The notes beneath the pieces are model-generated. The model did not search any database. It was not told the origin of the DNA and worked only from the letters and a program-made list of their open reading frames with translations. Below, one piece after another: positions 33,727-45,488 of a stretch of DNA of 64,000 nt (position 1 is its first letter; every line of letters starts with the position of its first letter). The translations under genes and the position numbers were made by a program. This DNA comes from Thinopyrum elongatum. Lineage: Eukaryota > Streptophyta > Magnoliopsida > Poales > Poaceae. The DNA lies in NCBI GenBank assembly GCA_011799875.1, contig CM022297.1, positions 367,517,105 through 367,581,104 of the forward strand, given 5' to 3'.

Positions 33727-36700
33727 TGTAACATCCCAAAATTCTAAATTTTGGAATGTTATATTAAATAAATAGTTTTGATTGATTGTTTGATTGTGGT
33801 GTGGTTGCTTGTGTGAAATTGAGTGAAATTTGGAAACTTTTTGAAAGTTGAATGAGAGGGAATAAAATGACTTTCCCAAAACTTTCACCTTGCATTTATG
33901 ATCTCCATGAATTCATATTCATTTCATCACAAACCCTAGAGTGAAGATAACATGACTTCTTCTATTTTAAAAGGGGTTTTTGAAAAGATTTGAATTCCAT
34001 TTGGAAATATTTCAAATTCGAAAACTTTATGCAACTCAATGATTTTCATGAGAGGAGATAAAATGACTTCTTCAAATTATATGAAATATGAGTTGGAAGT
34101 TTAAAACAATCGAATTTAAAGTCCCTTTGAAATTATTTTCAATTTGGAGTTATTTGGTTTTTATTCAAATTGTTTTTATCCAAAAATAAAATATATGGAA
34201 ATTAGGGTAAAATGATTCCCTTCAATATAAAATTAGAGGGAAATAAATTTGAAATCATTTTGGTATTTTTAAAATGATTTTTATTAGGTTTTATTGCAGC
34301 AGTAGCACTGTTTGCTTTATTTAAATTTTTGTGAAATTTATTTGCCGCTGAAAATATGTTCATCTTTTAGGAAATCTTTTTCTGAAAATTTTGATATATA
34401 ATATGCCTATGGAAATTTTCTTATTTTCCGTTTACCTTTTTTTGTTTTTATTCTAAAAAAAAAACTGTACGAGCGACCGACTGCTATCCTTCGCCAGCGT
34501 GCGCAACATAGCTAGCAGGTCGGACTATATTATTTTTCCAGTTGTCCTTTAATTTATTTATTTTCTGTTAAAAAAAAAAACTCCGCGCACGCACACATGC
34601 GCGCACACGCGCAGGCCGGCCGAAGGCCCATGCGGCGTCGTTTCTTTTCTTTGTTTTTCCTATATCTTTCGTCTGCCTTTTGTTTACGTTTAGTCCCACA
34701 TTGCCTAACTTTTGACCTCTAAGCCTCCTTTCCACCTATAAATATAGACCCATAGAGCCTCCAAAAATCATCCGATTCGGGTTAAATCAATATATTTTGG
34801 TTTGACTAGATTCACTAAATAAAAATATTTTTCTTCTCTCCGGCGGGACTTCTGAAAGTTGTCTTCTCTCTCGGAAGTCATCTTTTCTCTACCTTATAAA
34901 GGTATCTTTCTTCGTATTTTTTTATATACTCCCGTAGCTTATTATTTCTAGACTAGTACGGTAGAATAATTAGATTTATAAATTAGTCCTTGTATTTACA
35001 TTTTAGGACTAGAATTCTTTTAGCCATAACTCTTTTTCTTCCGTAAAACAGCTTGGCCCTGATTTTTCAAATAGCCATAACTTTTTACTCGTTCATCCAA
35101 ATTAGACGAAACCAACGCCAATATTTTTGTCTTGATTCCACCTTTCTAGTGAATCTACCAAATAAACTTTTTGCAACTTTCAAATTTCGAAATTTGTTCA
35201 GATTCATATTCAAACTTGTTTTGGCTATAACTTGAGTTTCGTAACTCCGATTTAATTGATTCTTTTTGCTAATTGAAGCTCTTGACCTAAACTTTCTGAT
35301 AAGACCAAATCCACCCAATTTTGGTACTGTTAGAAATTGTTTTCTGTTGCAAGAGTTAATTGCTAGTTTTCGAAGTTTTTCGAGATCTTTTCTTCGATTC
35401 TTTTGCATGAGTGCTTATGTATGCAATTGCTTGCTCATGTTAGATTGAGCGGAGTGTGACGAGTAGAACTATCAGGAATTATGAGTGCGAAGGATCTTCA
35501 TCAACAGTACAAGGCAAGTAACACATTGATCATACTTCTTCTATACCCAGTTTTTATGCATTAGTTTTATCCTCAAACACTACATGACTAGGATGTGATT
35601 AACTTGTGGGTATTGGGAAGTAGATGATGAGGTAGAACCTATTGCCATTTTATTATAAAACCCTTGGGAGTTACTTCCACGCTATGCTTATGTTGCCATG
35701 CTATGCTCGTAGACGTGGATTGGGTGTTGAGTGTATTCCATGACAGATGTGAGATTTTTAATGAATGGTTCAACTTAAGGTGGCAACTTTAATACACATC
35801 TGGGTGGATTGCTTGTTTGGGCACCTGGGGATATACCAGTGTTGTCCTAGGAGATCCCGGGGATATACCGTGTGATCCTCCTACGGTCCGCCACCCAGGC
35901 TCAAAGGGATCATAAGATTGTTCATGCTAGAAACTTCCGTGTGCAGCCACAAGCTATTATGGGCTCTAGCATAGTTGAGTATGTTACATGACCTCTTTCA
36001 GTGGTAGGCTAGCAGATGTAGGGGAAAGTAGGTGTAACGATCTACCCGGAGTAAAGAGTAAATGTTTCTGAAAGACTGTGTCTCGGTCATCCGTTTCTCA
36101 AACACCATGTAGTGCGAGAAATCCAACGGAGGAGATCGAGTCTTGTGGGGAAAAGTGCACAAGCCTCTGCAGAGTGTACAAACTAATCATGATTAGCCGT
36201 GTCCCCGGTTATGGACATCTTGAGTATCTGGTTCTTGGATTTTCATATTGAATCCCATCACTCTAAATTAATTTGTTGGGATTAATGATTACTTTTAATT
36301 GGGATTGAGAGGGGGTTTTACCTTCTCAATATTTTCAACCAACTTTGTAGTTAAACAAAATATATTCCTTTGATGTAGGGAAAAATTGGCTTTTCGCAAA
36401 ACATATTAACCGTAGAGCCTCCACCAGCCATATATGCATGTAGTGATAGCATTTATTCTGTTCATTGCTCTACTGTGTTATCTTGCCAGTATATTCAATG
36501 TATTGACCCGTTTCGGGCTGCAACGTCTCATGTTGCAGGATTCTTACGACGAGTAAGTGATACGTTAGGGTTACGATTTCTACACTCAACTTTGCCGTTG
36601 GTGTTGATGGGAATCCACAACCTTGTTGTTCCTTCCGCTATATGGATTGAGGTAATAGTATTTACGTTACTTTATACATGTGATTTACCTCTGTTATAAA

Positions 36701-36787
36701 TCCTCGAGTACTGTGTGTGTCAGCATACCGATCCAGGGATGACACTTAAGCACAGAGACTTTGATCCATTCGGGTCGGGTCGCTACA
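33727..36787 (+). repeat. B2 3' LTR
   Basis: 3,061 bp, TGTAACATCCC...GGTCGCTACA; pairs with the 5' LTR. Confidence 0.95.
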
Positions 36788-37956
36788 TGCCGGTAATGAG
36801 ATTGAACTAGGTATGAAGATACCGACGATCGAATCTCGGGCAAGTAACATACCGATGGACAAAGGGAATTATGTATGTTGTCATAATGGTTCGACCGATA
36901 AAAGATCTTCGTAGAATATGTAGGAACCAACATGGGCATCCAGGTTCCGCTATTGGTTATTGACCGGAGAGGTATCTCAGTCATGTCTACATAGTTCTCG
37001 AACCGTAGGGTCCGCACGCTTAACGTTCGTTGACGATATAGTGTTATATGAGTTATATGATTTGGTGACCGAATATTGTTCGGAGTCCCGGATGAGATCA
37101 CGGACATGACGAGGAGTCTCAAAATGGTCGAGAGGTAAAGATTGATATATAGGACGATGGTATTCATACACCAGAATAGTTTCGGAGTGCACCGGGTACT
37201 CATCAGGTCACCGGAAGGGGTTCCGGGCACCCCCGGCAAGTGTATGGGCCTTATGGGCCAAAGGGGGGGACAGACCAGCCCACAAGGGGGCTGGTGCACC
37301 CCTTCCCTTGGCTGGCCGGCCCTAGGGGAAGGAAAGGGGAGGGTGGCCCCTCCTGCCTTTCCCTTCTCATGAGAGAAAGGAAAGGGGGGGGGGGCACCTC
37401 ATCCTTCCTTCATCCCGCACTCCAAATAAGGAAGGGGGCGCCACTTTGGGGAAGACCCCAAGTAGGATTCGGCCTACTTGGGGGCGCCTCCTGGCTGCTC
37501 CCCCCACCCCCCACCTATATATATGTGGGAGGGGGCGCCTAGCATACAACACAACATTGTCTTAGCCGTGTGCGGCGCCCCCTCCACCGTTTACACCCCC
37601 AGTCATATTTTCGTAGTGCTTAGGCGAAGCCCTGCGAAGATAGCTTCACCATCACCGTCACCATGCCATCATGCTACCAGAACTCATCCACTACCTCGCT
37701 GTCTTGCTGGATCAAGAAGGTGGAGGAAGTCACCGAGCTGAACGTGTGCTGAACGCGGAGGTGCCGTATGTTCGGTACTCGATCGGTTGGATCGCGAAGA
37801 AAGTTCGACTACATCAACCGTGTTGTCAAACGCTTCCGCTTATGGTCTACGAGGGTACGTAGACACACTCTCCCCCTCTCGTTGCTATGCATCTCCATGG
37901 ATAGATCTTGCGTGTGCGTAGAATTTTTTTTGTTTTCAATGCAACGTTTTCCAACA
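36788..37956 (+). repeat. Angela #1 3' LTR, second part (starts with the right TGCCG TSD of B2)
   Basis: 36788-36792 is the TSD copy; the LTR then continues GTAATGAGATTGAACTAGG and ends CCAACA at 37956. A TATATATA motif (near 37516) and GC-rich CCTTCC/GGAAGG stretches match the 5' LTR. Total 3' LTR without insertion is about 1.77 kb. Confidence 0.92.
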
Positions 37957-38808
37957 ATTTCTAGGACCACCTACTCATCTGCTATGCATTTCTTGTCTTC
38001 ATGCTCTCTTGGTGCTTTTCTTGATTACAAAATGGGTAGAACAAAATGTTGGCACTCACTACTTTATAGTGTATTTTTTCATATATTTTGGATATTTTGT
38101 TTCCGTACTGTACCTTAGTTTGGGATTTATTTTGAAGGCACCTTATCTAGAGGCAATCAGGTCGTTGTTGAAAATATTGATGATTCCCGTTGTGTATTCT
38201 CAAGGAATGGTCAGGTTTAGTACTGTAACTATTTTCTTGTTAAATATATTCGGGTGGTGCTCAAAATGCAGAGGTGAAAAGTAAGAAACGTAAAACCACC
38301 TCTGAAGAAAAGTTCACCATGCCTCCCAGAGTGTCACCCCGCTTAGTTGAGCTGAAGTTTAATGATATTTAGTTCAAGTGGAAAATTGATCAAATCAGAC
38401 CGTCTAACCTTTGTAAACTAGGCAACTTGAGTCATTTCGTTGTTACCCAGAGTATGTTTGTGCTTGATGTGTTTGCAAAGGCATGTGATTTTGTACTGGC
38501 ACATATCTAAAAGAATTTTATTTGGTTTAGTAAATGGTCACACACTCACTTTTTTTCTAATATAACAATTCTTGACCACCTGATAAAATTAAAATTGTGA
38601 CCTGAAATAACTTTTTTTTACTAATAGAAATCATTTTCTAAAACAAAAAACTTGCCTACGTTTCACTAAAAATATATTTGTTCACTTGCTTATAATTGTT
38701 AGGACATTAGGACTGAAATATAATCTAGAAAGGTAATCGAGAGGAAGGGTAGCCATGCTGGCAGCAACGAACGAGCAGGGTGGGTGGGATGGGCAGGGCG
38801 AACCTAAT
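37957..38808. other. Unassigned island between Angela #1 and the solo LTR
   Basis: About 850 bp not shared with any other part of the window. A plus-strand frame (38009-38284, 91 codons, rich in F, I and L) looks membrane-like but has no known motif; AT-rich DNA alone can give this. Around 38320-38510 a second frame reads M-P-P-R-V-S-P-R-L-V-E-L... with two stops, which could be a decayed gene or transposon-protein fragment. The rest is AT-rich. It could be the ancestral target DNA or an unrecognised element fragment. Confidence 0.4.
38804..38808. repeat. Left TSD (CTAAT) of solo LTR D
   Basis: CTAAT before TGTAACACCC is repeated at 51797-51801 after GGCATCACA. Confidence 0.92.
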
Positions 38809-39776
38809 TGTAACACCCACAGTGTCATGCTATAGTGACCTCACACTAATGGTGCCATGTCATCAAGTTTAACTAAGCCAAATTTCCACTGATAAAAAAA
38901 GCAAAGCCAATTTCAAGTTTAAAATAAAGGCAAATAATTTTTTTTCTTCAAACAAGAAAACTAAAATGTCCATAATGTGGAAAATAATTCATAGATAACT
39001 ACGATGGAGAAACCAAGATTTAATAAATATTTAAATGCCCTAAAACATTTAAAACATGGGCCAAATTATTTTTAATGCTTTTTCTAAATTATGGAATACA
39101 AACTATTTTAAGTAACCCCCAAAACTTTCGTGGCAGTGCCTAAAAATGCAACACTAATTTTGGACCAAGTTCCATATTTTGAAAAGTCAATTGCTATTTA
39201 AAATAGATGCAAAGTAGAATAAATAAAAGAAAACAGAAAAAGAATTGAAAAAAGAAAAGACATAGGGCTAAAGTGCACTATGCACTTGGGCCTGTTGGCA
39301 ACAGTGCCCGGCCCGGTCCACCAGCGTCTGTCGTCTTCCTCCCTGTTCCTTCCCGGCGCGTTGGACCCCCCCCAGCAATCCTAGCTCGTCAGTCCTTCCC
39401 TCTCTCGCTCGCCCCCTTCCATCTCATCGCGCCCGAGATGGCAATCGCCACCGCTGCTCGTCTACGTGACCATCGAGCTCCCCGCGCCACCAGCTGTTAT
39501 CCAGGAGTACCCCCGCCATCGTCTATGTCGACTACGCATGTCTGATCAACCGGGGGCGGACCACAACCTCGCCATCGATGCCATCCCTGCCGCCTCTGTC
39601 CGGTGGCTGCCTCCGTCGATTGCCGCCTCAAGCTCGTCCCCGGGCTCTAACCCGGCCCGGTCCGACTCGCGGTGAGCCCCCACGTCTTCCCCTCTCTCTC
39701 GTGCCTCGTTTCTGTACCCCTAGCTAACCGCCATCACACCCGCAAACTCCATGCTGCCGGCCGTGCTGCCGCCGTG

Positions 39777-39781
39777 GCCGG
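39777..39781. repeat. Left TSD (GCCGG) of element D1
   Basis: GCCGG before TGATACGTCC; the right copy at 48566-48570 is GCCAG, one G-to-A change. Confidence 0.82.
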
Positions 39782-40929
39782 TGATACGTCCATTTTGCAT
39801 CATGTTTTTATATCAATATTTATTGCATTATGGACAGTTATTTCACTTTATGGTACAATACTTATGTCGTTTCTCTCTTATTTTACAAGGTTTACATGAA
39901 GAGGGAGAATGCCGGCAGCTGGAATTCTGGACCGGAAAGGAGCAAATCTGAGAGACCTATTCTGCACAACTCCAAAAGTCCTGAAAATTTACGTAGAATT
40001 ATTTTGGAATATATAAAATATATTGGGCGAAGAAAATACCAGAGGGGACCCACCAGGTGGCCACAAGCCTGGGGGCGTGCCCTACCCCCTAGGCGCGCCC
40101 CTAGGGCTTGTGGGCCCCCTGGAAGGTCTCCGGTGCCCATCTTCTACTATATGGAGGGTTTTTACCTGGAAAAAAAAAATCAAAAGAGAGCTTTAGGGAC
40201 GAAGCACCGCCGTCTCGAGGCGGAACCTAGGCAGAAGCAATGTAGGGCTCCGGCGGAGCTGTTCTGCCGGGGAAACTTCCCTCCCGGAGGGGGAAATCGA
40301 AGCCATCATCATCACCAATGATCCTCTCATCAAGAGGGGGTCAATCTCCATCAACATCTTCACCAGCACCATCTCCTCTCCAAACCCTAGTTCATCTCTT
40401 GTATCCGATCTTTGTCTCAGAACCTCAGATTGGTACCTGTGTGTTGCTAGTAGTGTTGATTACTCCTTGTAGCTGATGCTAGTTGGTTTATTCGGTGGAA
40501 GATCATATGTTCAAATCCTTAATGATATTTATTACCCCTCTCATTATGAACATGAATATGCTTTATGAGTAGTTATGTTTGTTCCTGAGGACATGGGAGA
40601 AGTCTTGTTATAAGTAATCATGTGGATTTGGTATTCGTTCGATATTTTGATGAGATGTATGTTTTCTTTCCTCTAGTGGTGTTATGTGAACGTCGACTAC
40701 ATGACATTTCACCGTGATTTGGGCCTAGGGGAAGGCATTGGGAAGTAATAAGTAGATGATGGTTGTTAGAGTGACAGAAGCTTAAACCCTAGTTTATGCG
40801 TTGCTTCGTAAGGGGCTGATTTGGATCCACATGTTTCATGCTATGGTTAGATTTATCTTAATTCTTCTTTCGTAGTTGCGGATGCTTGCGAGAGGGGTTA
40901 ATCATAAGTGGGAGGCTTGTCCAAGTAAG
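39782..40929 (+). repeat. D1 5' LTR, 3' end deleted
   Basis: Aligns with 47038-48191 and ends in GTCCAAGTAAGGA. In the right LTR the equivalent GTCTAAGTAAGGA continues for about 375 bp more. Confidence 0.9.
40061..40113. repeat. GC-rich inverted repeat in D1 5' LTR
   Basis: CCACAAGCCTGGGGGCG and GGCGCGCCCCTAGGGC-TTGTGG form an imperfect stem around CCCTACCCCCTA. Related copies: 47317-47371, 44889-44941, 17013-17067, 23015-23050 and 52182-52247. Confidence 0.75.
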
Positions 40930-41764
40930 GATCCTATTATTCCTACCGCTTATATTGAGAAACCACCATTTCCTGTTAGGATAAAGGAACATGCTAAAGC
41001 TTCAGCTGTGGTTCGTAAGAGTTATACTAGAACACCTACACCACCTGAACAAATTAAAGTTGAACCTAGTATTGCTATGGTTAAAGATCTCTTGGTCGAT
41101 AATATTGATGGGCATGTTATTTACTTCTGTGATGAAGCTGCTAGAATTGCTAGACCCGATAATAAAGATAAACATAGACCTATTGTTGGCATGCCTGTTG
41201 TTTCTGTTAAGATAGGAGATCATTGTTATCATGGCTTATGTGATTTGGGTGCTAGTGTGAGTGCAATTCCCTTTACCTTATATCAAGAAATTGTGAATGA
41301 TATTGCACCTGCTGAAATGGAAGATATTGATGTCACTATTAAGCCTGCCAATAGAGATACTATATCACCAATTGGAATTGTTAGAGATGTTGAAGTCTTG
41401 TGTGGGAAAATAAAATACCCTACTGATTTTCTAGTTATTGGTTCTCCACAAGATGATTTTTTCCCATTATATTTGGTAGACCTTTCTTGAACACTGTTAG
41501 TGCTAAGATAGATTGTGAGAAAGAAACTGTTAGTGTGAGCTTTGGTGATGTGTCTCATGAATTTAATTTCTCTAAATTTCATAGACAACCCCATGATAAA
41601 GAATTGGCTAACAAAGATGAAATTATTGGTCTTGCTTCTATTGTCATGCCTCCTACTGATCCTTTAGAACAATATTTGCTAGACCATGAAAATGATATGT
41701 TCATGAATGAAAGAAAGTAAATAGATGAAATATTCTTTAAACAAATGCCTGTTTTGAAAACAAC
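40930..41764 (+). pseudogene. D1 aspartic protease region, frameshifted
   Basis: Open from the deletion junction to 41490; the frame happens to start in the LTR tail at 40876. The active site D-L-G-A-S is in HGLCDLGASVSAIPFTLY (about 41236-41290), the Athila form of D-S/T-G-A. A frameshift near 41462 moves the continuation (from about 41487, LNTVSAKIDCEKETVSVSFGD-like, shared with the clan) to a second frame that ends at 41720. Protease would process the polyprotein. The N-terminal gag part is missing because of the upstream deletion. Confidence 0.8.
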
Positions 41765-43516
41765 TTGCCTGTTGAAACTCTTGGAGATCCTCTACCACCC
41801 AAGAGCGATCCTATATTCAATCTTAAACAATTGCCTGATACTTTGAAATATGCTTATCTTGATGAAAAGAAGATATATCCTGTTATTATTAGTGCTGACC
41901 TTTCAGAGCATGAGGAAAAGAAATTATTAAAAACTTTGAAGAAGCACCGAGCAGCTATTGGATATACTCTGGATGATCTTAAGGGCATTAGTCCCACTCT
42001 ATGTTAGCACAAAATTAATATGGAACCTGATGCTAAACCAGTTGTTGATCATCAGCGACGGTTGAATCCGAAGATGAAAGAAGTGGTAAGAAATGAAATA
42101 TTAAAGCTTCTGGAAGCAGGTATAATTTATCCTATTGCTGATAGTAGATGGGTAAGTCCTATTCACTGCATCCCTAAGAAGGGAGGTATTACTGTTGTGC
42201 CCAATGATAAAAATGAATTGATTCCGCAAAGAATTGTCACAGGTTATAGGATGGTAATTGATTTTAGAAAATTAAATAAAGCTACTAGGAAAGATCATTA
42301 TCCTCTGCCTTTCATTGATCAAATGCTAGAAAGACTATCGAAACATACGCACTTTTGCTTTCTAGATGGTTACTCCGGGTTCTCTCAAATACCCGTGTCA
42401 TAAGAGGATTAAGAAAAAACTACTTTTACTTGCCCTTTTGGTACTTTTGCTTATAGACGTATGCCTTTTGGTTTATGCAATGCACCTGCTACCTTTCAAA
42501 GATGTATGACTGCTATATTCTCTGACTTTTGTGAAAATATTGTTGAGGTTTTCATCGATGATTTTTCCATTTACGGAACTTCTTTTGATGATTGTTTAAG
42601 CAACCTTAATCGAGTTTTGCAAAGATGTGAAGAAACTAATCTTGTCTTGAATTGGGAGAAGTGCCACTTTATGGTTAATGAAGGTATTGTCTTGGGGCAT
42701 AAAATCTCCAAAAGAGGTATTGAAGTTGATAAAGCTAAAGTTGATGCTATTGAAAAGATGCCGTGTCCTAAAGATATCAAAGGTATAAGAAGTTTCCTTG
42801 GTCATGCTGGTTTCTATAGGAGGTTTATTAAAGACTTCTCTAAAATTTCTAGGCCTCTTACTAATCTTTTGCAAAAATATTTTCCATTTGTTTTTTATGA
42901 TGATTGTGTAGAAGCATTTGAAATACTTAAGAAAGCCTTGATTTCTGCACCTATTGTTCAACCACCTGATTGGAACCTACCCTTTGAAATTATGTGTGAT
43001 GCTAGTGATTATGCTATTGGTGTTGTTCTAGGACAAAGAGTTGATAAGAAATTAAATGTTATCCATTATGCTAGTAAAACTCTAGACGATGCTCCAAGAA
43101 ACTATGCTACTACTAAAAAAGAATTTTTAGCGGTTGTATTTGCTTGTGATAAGTTCAGATCTTATATTGTTGATTCCAAAGTAACTGTTCACACTGATCA
43201 TGCTGCTATTGAATACCTTATGGAAAAGAAAGATGCTAAACCTAGACTTATTAGATGGGTTCTCTTGCTACAAGAATTTGATTTGCTTGTTATTGATAGA
43301 AAGGGAGCTGAGAATCCCGTGGCAGACAACTTGTCTAGGTTAGAAAATATTCTTGATGACCCACTACCTATTGATGATAGCTTTCCCGATGAACAATTAG
43401 CTGTCACAAATGCTTCTCATAGTGCTCCATGGTATGCTGATTATGCCAATTATATTGTTGCTAAATTTATACCACCCAGCTTCACATACCAACAAAAGAA
43501 AAAAGTTTTTCTATGA
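41765..43516 (+). pseudogene. rt: D1 reverse transcriptase and RNase H, with in-frame stops
   Basis: One frame throughout, with stops at about 42005 (after ISPTLC), 42401 (after SQIPVS) and 42413. RT motifs in order: [57 protein letters not shown] and the catalytic F-I-D-D at 42551-42562. RNase H follows with acidic residues in [19 protein letters not shown] and [10 protein letters not shown], then [14 protein letters not shown]. The frame ends at 43516 in KKKVFL-stop. Stops where relatives have CAA or CAG codons fit C-to-T decay. The enzyme would make cDNA in the virus-like particle; this copy is dead. Confidence 0.9.
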
Positions 43517-44758
43517 TTTAAGACATTACTTCTGGGATGACCCACATATTTATAAAGAATGAGTAGATGGTGTTATTAGACGTTGTGTACCTGAGCATGA
43601 ATAGGAACAGATCCTACGCAAGTGTCACTCCGAGGATTATGGAGGGCACCATGCTGGTGATAGAACTGCACACAAGGTATTACAATCTGGTTTTTATTGG
43701 CCTACTCTTTTCAAGGATGCTCGTAAGTTTGCTTTGTCTTGTGATGAATGTCAAAGAATTGGTAACATTAGTAGACGTCAGGAAATGCCTATGAATTATT
43801 CACTTTTTATTGAACCATTTGATGTTTGGGGATTTGATTATATGGGACCTTTTCCTTCCTCTAATGGGTATACACATATTCTAGTTGTTGTTGATTACGT
43901 TACTAAGTGGGTAGAAGCTATTGCAGCTAGTAGTGTTGATCATAACACTTCTAGTAAAATGCTTAAAGAAGTTATTTTTTCGAGGTTTGGAGTCCCTAGA
44001 TATTTAATGACTGATGGTGGTTCACACTTTATTCATGGTGCTTTCCGTAAATTGCTTGCTAAGTATGATGTTAACCATAGAATTGCATCTCCATATCATC
44101 CTCAGTCTAGTGGTCAAGTAGAATTAAGTAACCGAGAAATAAAGTTAATCTTGCAAAAGACTGTTAATAGATCCAGAAAGAATTGCTCTAAGAAACTTGA
44201 TGATGCATTATGGGCTTATAGAACTGCTTATAAAAACCCTATGGGTATGTCTCCATACAAAATGGTTTATAGAAAAGCATGTCACTTACCTCTTGAACTA
44301 GAACATAAAGCTTATTGGGCAATTAAAGAGCTCAACTATGATTTCAAACTTGCCGGTGAAAAGAGGTTGTTTGACATTAGCTCACTTGATGAATGGAGAA
44401 CCCAAGCCTATGAAAATGCCAAGTTATTTAAAGAAAAAGTTAAAAGATGGCATGATAAAAGGATGCAAAAGCGTGAATTTAATGTAGGTGCCACGTCTTG
44501 CTATACAATTCCCGCTTAAGATTTTTTGCAGGAAAGCTTCTCTCTAAATGGGAAGGTCCCTACATTATAGAGGAGGTTTATCGTTCCGGTGCCACAAAGA
44601 TTAACAGCACCGAAGGCACTAACCCGAAGGTGGTAAAGGGGCAGAGGATCAAACATTATATCTCAGGTACTCCCATAAATGTTGAAACCAATATTATTAA
44701 TACCCTAACACCGGAGGAGTACATAAGGGAGACCTACCGGAACGCTCCAGAACCCTGA
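43517..44758 (+). pseudogene. int: D1 integrase, frameshifted
   Basis: After a frame change at about 43510, an HHCC zinc-binding region ([11 protein letters not shown]...SCDECQRIG, about 43600-43760) is followed by the DDE core: D in [10 protein letters not shown] in [10 protein letters not shown] in SSGQVELSN. Stops near 43560 and 43603 and a frameshift near 44497 interrupt it. The C-terminal part (44498-44758: LLSKWEGPYIIEEVYRSGA) carries the GPY/F motif typical of Gypsy integrases. It ends at 44758 (NAPEP-stop). Confidence 0.87.
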
Positions 44759-45041
44759 AAAGGAGTAGGTATGTGGTATGGTAAGTAAACCGACTCCAAA
44801 ACTCTTCCAATGGCAATTTTACTCCGTTTTGGAATATTTAAAAAAATTAGGAAAATAAAAAGTAGTCCGAGAAGTGCACGGGGAGGCGACAAGCCGTGGG
44901 GGCGCGCCCTACCCCCCTGGGCGCTCCTCCCAGGCTTGTGGCCACCTCGTGTGCCCTCTGGACTCCGTTTTCTTGTAGTACACTTATTTTGGTTGGTAAA
45001 AATTCATTATATAATCTCCCGAAGGTTTTGACCACCGTACC
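44759..45041 (+). other. D1 spacer after pol, with inverted repeat
   Basis: No gene. At 44889-44941 it contains a relative of the GC-rich LTR inverted repeat (ACAAGCCGTGGGGGCGCGCC ... CAGGCTTGTGG), here outside an LTR. Confidence 0.7.
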
Positions 45042-45488
45042 ATGGCAAAACCCTCTATTCTTGTTTCGTGTTGTTTTCCTGGCAGATCTGAAAATATGTC
45101 GTCTCAAGATTCTGAGGGAGAGAGCTATGTCGCTGATTACATCTCAAACCCAAAGGCCTATGGGGAGGTGGAGCATTACGACTGGACAACGGAGGAGGAA
45201 GAAGACTCCGATATGGAGAGAACAAGGAACGATAGCTCCGACGAAGATGAAGACACACTACCTCAACCTGGCGATATGCACGTGGAATTCAAGAAGTCAA
45301 GCCTTCCTAAGGTCCAATCTATCCCACCATGTTTTTTGCAGGATAGCAAGGCGGCATTATGCAAAAAGATATTGAGGCTCGAGCTAGAGAATGAAGATCT
45401 AAGGGAGGAAAATTTTAGCCTCAAACGCAAGCTGGAGAAGAAGAATGCATCAACCTCATCACCACCACCTCCGAAGAAGGAGAATTGA
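45042..45488 (+). CDS. D1 small acidic ORF downstream of pol
   Basis: 148 codons, uninterrupted, ATG 45042 to TGA 45488. The first ~20 residues (MAKPSILVSCCFPG) are mildly hydrophobic; the middle is very acidic (EEEEDSDMERTRNDSSDEDED); the C-terminus is a likely coiled coil (CKKILRLELENEDLREENFSLKRKLEKK) ending in SSPPPPKKEN. A second ATG at 45096 (M-S-S-Q-D-S) may be the true start. Athila elements often have an extra ORF here, sometimes called env-like, but I see no transmembrane segment or signal peptide to support that name. It is the only intact frame in D1; function unknown. Confidence 0.55.
   Translation: MAKPSILVSCCFPGRSENMSSQDSEGESYVADYISNPKAYGEVEHYDWTTEEEEDSDMERTRNDSSDEDEDTLPQPGDMHVEFKKSSLPKVQSIPPCFLQDSKAALCKKILRLELENEDLREENFSLKRKLEKKNASTSSPPPPKKEN

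Larger units (their letters stand above)
27019..36787 (+). mobile_element. B2: gag-only Gypsy-type retrotransposon with ~3.06-kb LTRs
   Basis: 9,769 bp with TG...CA ends, perfect TGCCG TSD, LTRs of 3,064 and 3,061 bp, a Met-tRNA primer site and a polypurine tract. The internal region is only 3.64 kb. It holds a coiled-coil ORF remnant (about 30730-31100) and a zinc-knuckle gag ORF (31313-32287). No protease, RT, RNase H or integrase motif is present, so it is non-autonomous and must borrow pol. The same family is present in inverse orientation at 55802-64000. I did not assign a family name. Confidence 0.92.
3556..37956 (+). mobile_element. Angela/BARE1/WIS-like Copia retrotransposon #1, truncated and twice interrupted
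   Basis: A plus-strand Copia element. Order: truncated 5' LTR (3556-4287), decayed Met-tRNA primer site, leader, gag, protease, integrase, then RT and RNase H (integrase before RT is the Copia order), and 3' LTR (26411-27018 plus 36788-37956). Two foreign elements with perfect 5-bp TSDs split it at 7983-25033 and 27019-36787. Excluding the insertions it spans about 7.6 kb. Family recognition rests on the LTR start (GGAAATATGCCCTAGAGGC), the LTR end (...CCAACA), the leader and the protein sequence, which match what I know of the abundant Triticeae Angela/BARE1/WIS group. All reading frames are broken. The 5' TSD is lost with the truncated LTR. Confidence 0.88.

Noticed and set aside
35053..35448. 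Open frames in the B2 LTR and their counterparts in F1 (57143-57506)
   Set aside because: They occur on both strands of the same LTR segment and contain no motif; LTRs are not expected to encode them.
38009..38284. Host membrane-protein gene
   Set aside because: Hydrophobic residues follow from AT-rich DNA; no start context, intron signals or known family could be supported.
45042..45488. Envelope gene
   Set aside because: No signal peptide, transmembrane segment or glycosylation-rich ectodomain is visible; position alone is not enough.
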